This document shows, in pieces, positions 61,577 to 64,000 of a stretch of 64,000 nt of DNA; position 1 is the first letter of the stretch; each line of letters opens with the position of its first letter. The notes under the pieces were generated by a model. It was not told where the DNA came from and did no database searches. It saw only the letters and a program-made list of their open reading frames with translations. The stretch lies in NCBI RefSeq assembly GCF_009758015.1, contig NZ_WSEL01000009.1, positions 1,158,501 through 1,222,500 on the forward strand, in the 5' to 3' direction. The stretch comes from Ramlibacter pinisoli. GTDB lineage: Bacteria > Pseudomonadota > Gammaproteobacteria > Burkholderiales > Burkholderiaceae_C. A program made the translations under genes and the position numbers.

Positions 61577-62221
61577 TCAGCGCGAGGGCTTGCCGTGCCG
61601 GCTCGCCAGCAGGGCCGCCTCGACCCGGCTGCGCACCTGCAGCTTCTGCAGGATGTTGGTCACGTAGTGCTTGATGGTCTGCTCGGACAGGAAGATCTTC
61701 TCGCCGATCTCGCGGTTGGTGTAGCCGTCGCCGATCAGCGCCAGGATGTCGCGCTCGCGCGGGGTCAGCTCCTGCAGCGGGTCGGGCGCCTTGCCCTGGG
61801 TCAGCGAGACGAGCATCTCGCCGGCCAGCGACTGCGAGACGTAGACCTCGCCCGCGGCGGCCGCGCGCAGCACGCGGGCCAGCTCCTGCCCCGACACGCC
61901 CTTGAGCACGTAGGCCCGGGCGCCCGCCTTGAAGGCGGCGAGCAGACGGTCCTTGTCGTCGGACATGGTCAGCATGACGATGGTGGTGGCGGGGCAGGCG
62001 GTGCTGACCTTCTCGGCCGTGACGATGCCGTCCCAGCCCTCCATGCTGATGTCGAGCAGCATGAGGCGCGGCATCAGGGTGCGCGCCAGCTGGAGGGCCT
62101 GCTCGCCCGAATCGGTCTCGCCGACCACCTCCAGGTCGGCTTCGCCGGCCAGGGAGGTGACCACCCCGTGCCGGAACAGGGGGTGGTCGTCGACCACCAC
62201 GACGCTGATGCGATCAACCAT
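61577..62221 (-). CDS. NarL/FixJ-type response regulator
   Basis: 214 aa. Receiver domain with DD at 11-12, phospho-acceptor D57 (LMLLDISM) and K at the end of strand 5 (YVLKG). A LuxR-type HTH follows (LTPRERDILALIGDGYTNRE, IFLSEQTIKHYVTNILQKL). Its ATG overlaps the kinase stop by 8 bp. Convergent with the peroxidase operon; a G/C hairpin (61553-61572) lies between. It is the obvious candidate to control that operon and its own. Confidence 0.95.
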   Translation of the reverse strand: MVDRISVVVVDDHPLFRHGVVTSLAGEADLEVVGETDSGEQALQLARTLMPRLMLLDISMEGWDGIVTAEKVSTACPATTIVMLTMSDDKDRLLAAFKAGARAYVLKGVSGQELARVLRAAAAGEVYVSQSLAGEMLVSLTQGKAPDPLQELTPRERDILALIGDGYTNREIGEKIFLSEQTIKHYVTNILQKLQVRSRVEAALLASRHGKPSR

Positions 62222-63722
62222 TGTCTTCCTCCTGCGCGCCCAGCGGCAGCACGGCCCGCACCAGGGCGCCCCGGCCCGGCGCCGATTCGACGGCCAGGGT
62301 GCCGCCCGCGATCTCCACCCGCTCGCGCATGCCGACCAGCCCGAGCCGGCCCTTGCGCGCGTAGTCGGCCGCAAGCCCCGGGCCCTCGTCCCTGACCTCG
62401 ACGGTCAAGCTGTCCCGGTCGGCATGCACCTTCACCCGGCAGCCGCTGCCCTTGGCATGGCGGTAGGCATTGGCCAGCGACTCCTGCAGCACGCGACAGA
62501 CGGTGATCTTGGTGCGGGCCGGGACCACCAGCCCGTGCACGTCGCACTCGACCAGCACGCTCGAGTTTGTCTTGACCTCGTAGTCGCGCACGGCCCGCGC
62601 CACCAGGTCGGCCAGCGTGAGGTTGCGCACATCCGGCAGCTGCAGGTCGGCCGAGATCGCACGCAGGTCGGCCAGGGCAGCATGCACGGCCGCGCGCACG
62701 GGCGCCAGCTGGCCCGTCACGCGGCAGCTCCTGCCATCGGCTCCGGTGCAGGCCGGGTCCTCGGTGGTCAGCTGCATCAGGGCGAACCCGAGGTCCTGGC
62801 CCGGCCCGTCGTGCAAATCGGCCGACAAGCGCTGCAGGAAGTTCTCGTTGAGGGCCGTGGCCCGCACCGCCGCGCGCCGGGCGCGATGGTGGAGGTCGGC
62901 GTTCTGCGCGTTCAGCACCGTGAGCTGCGCCAGCTTGTCACCCAGCTCGCGCTGCTGCCGCTCGATCGTCTGGCTGCCGCGCCGCACCACCACGAACAGC
63001 AGCAGGTACATGGCGGCCATGGCCCCCGCCATCTGCAACCAGCTCTGGCGCTGGGCCACGGCGACCTCGCGGTCGACCTCGTCGGCCTCCTCGTAGAACT
63101 CAGCCGCCGCGATGATCTTGCCCACCTTGTCGGCATGGATCGGCGTGTACGTCTCGATGATGCGGGGACGCGGCTGCCCGTGCGCCTGCTGCTCCTCGTC
63201 CTCGCGCACGCTCAGCTCCGACGAGATTCCGCCGGCCAGCGCCGCCGCCAGGCCCTCGTCCACCGGGTAGGTCTTCCCGACCTCCTCCGGCGTCGTGCTG
63301 AACAGCACCCGGCCATCGGGACGCCAGATCTTCAGGCTGACCACCTTCTGGCCCAGTGGAGTGCTCTCCAGCAGGCGGGCAAGCTCGGCCCGGTCGGTCT
63401 CGGTGAGGTCGTCGGAGCGCAGCAGCGTCTGCGAGTGGGGGGCGATGAAGCTGTCCACGTACAGCGCCGTCACGGCACCCATGCGGTGGACCACGCTGGA
63501 CTGGACCCGCAGGCCGATCCAGTGGCCGATCAGCAGCGTGCCGCCCAGCAGGATGGGGAAGCTCAACAGCAGGAACTGCTGCGACAGCGACAGGCGGAAG
63601 AACCGGACCTGCATCGCGCGAAGCACCCGCCTGGCCCCCGCCCGGGCAGAGCGCGCAGGCTGCTCGTCGCGCGCAGTCGACCACCATCCACCGAACGGCC
63701 GCAGCGCCTTGATCGAACGCAT
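62214..63722 (-). CDS. Membrane sensor histidine kinase (HisKA_3)
   Basis: 502 aa from ATG 63722. TM1 about 49-71, an extracytoplasmic sensor of about 155 residues (IAPHSQTLLRSDDLTETDRA, then a PAS/Cache-like part LKIWRPDGRVLFSTT), TM2 about 229-247, a coiled coil, and the DHp domain with H304 in LSADLHDGPGQDLG. The ATPase part shows ESLANAYRHAKG and RDEGPGLAAD and GRLGLVGMRERV. No cysteine or heme motif in the sensor. Partner of the overlapping response regulator. Ligand unknown; redox or metal stress is plausible by context. Confidence 0.93.
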   Translation of the reverse strand: MRSIKALRPFGGWWSTARDEQPARSARAGARRVLRAMQVRFFRLSLSQQFLLLSFPILLGGTLLIGHWIGLRVQSSVVHRMGAVTALYVDSFIAPHSQTLLRSDDLTETDRAELARLLESTPLGQKVVSLKIWRPDGRVLFSTTPEEVGKTYPVDEGLAAALAGGISSELSVREDEEQQAHGQPRPRIIETYTPIHADKVGKIIAAAEFYEEADEVDREVAVAQRQSWLQMAGAMAAMYLLLFVVVRRGSQTIERQQRELGDKLAQLTVLNAQNADLHHRARRAAVRATALNENFLQRLSADLHDGPGQDLGFALMQLTTEDPACTGADGRSCRVTGQLAPVRAAVHAALADLRAISADLQLPDVRNLTLADLVARAVRDYEVKTNSSVLVECDVHGLVVPARTKITVCRVLQESLANAYRHAKGSGCRVKVHADRDSLTVEVRDEGPGLAADYARKGRLGLVGMRERVEIAGGTLAVESAPGRGALVRAVLPLGAQEEDNG

Positions 63723-63892
63723 TGAAGTCCTCCCGGGCAGGTCCAAGCATCAGGCGAGCCACTGACTACCCGCCCCCTCCTCGCGCTCGAACCTTCCCAC
63801 GTCCGGACCCTCGCTGCAAGGGGGCTGGCGCGAATGACGCGTGCAACGGACAACTTCGCCGCTGCCACGTGGCTTTCCGGTGGGGGGCGTTT

Positions 63893-63910
63893 TTCCCCAC
63901 ATGCGGGGAA
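63893..63910. promoter_or_regulatory. TTCCCC-N6-GGGGAA palindrome before the two-component operon
   Basis: Perfect 6-bp arms around ACATGC, 173 bp upstream of the kinase ATG. Same CCCC-N6-GGGG core as at 56584-56597. Confidence 0.45.
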
Positions 63911-64000
63911 CGCACCCGCCTGCCCCCGCTCCCTGTCGGCGTCCTGCCGGCCCGCGCCAGAGCGGAACGCAGGGCCGGCGGTGCCGACAGGCGATGGCAC

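Overview
The window is GC-rich DNA typical of Betaproteobacteria, order Burkholderiales. The best fit is Comamonadaceae (Ramlibacter/Variovorax-like), judged from the paired cyanophycin synthetases, two Bug/TctC solute-binding proteins, the self-sufficient P450 and the general gene repertoire. This is inference from gene content; no 16S or marker tree could be built here. It reads as chromosome with accessory stretches, not as phage or plasmid.

Layout. 0.1-8.9 kb: tRNA-Leu(CAG) with its terminator, then a cyanophycin (Asp/Arg polymer) locus: active-type CphA, degenerate CphA', and on the other strand an ABC exporter, a DUF1854 protein and a cyanophycinase. 9.0-13.5 kb: a MocR-type regulator between an azoreductase/MFS pair and a carboxymuconolactone-decarboxylase-like protein plus a guanidinium exporter. 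13.7-16.5 kb: small proteins, an RRM RNA-binding protein, and a MerR regulator with a small Cys-rich membrane protein under a textbook 19-bp-spacer MerR promoter. 16.5-22.5 kb: an accessory region with an intact IS110-family (IS1111-group-like) element, a second decayed copy, REP-like palindromes, a secreted trypsin-like protease and an alpha/beta-hydrolase fused to a class III nucleotide cyclase. 22.5-30.2 kb: DASS anion transporter, P-type cation ATPase, YbaN, Rnk and tandem universal stress protein, a stress/ion-homeostasis group. 30.3-41 kb: a LysR-controlled TctC plus PEP-mutase/isocitrate-lyase-family pair, then mostly envelope and hypothetical genes, and a PQQ-type sugar dehydrogenase lipoprotein with a GGT-repeat glycine tract.

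41-50.9 kb: patatin-like phospholipase, then a tightly overlapping catabolic operon (P450-reductase-ferredoxin fusion, VOC protein, fumarylacetoacetase, DUF3820, nitrilase-family amidase), an IclR regulator, a second TctC protein and two GSTs under another LysR regulator. The IclR and LysR genes have clear duplicated operators. 51.9-55.8 kb: TRIC-type channel, FMN reductase, methyltransferase, MFS pump.

56-64 kb: the most unusual locus. It holds a Tyr/His-rich lipoprotein, a 766-residue Cys-rich secreted protein of unknown family, an 820-residue diheme peroxidase and a convergent NarL-type two-component system. Similar CCCC-N6-GGGG palindromes lie at nearly equal distances upstream of the secreted pair and the two-component operon. 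My inference is a sensor-controlled extracytoplasmic system in which a MauG/CCP-like enzyme acts on, or with, the secreted partner.
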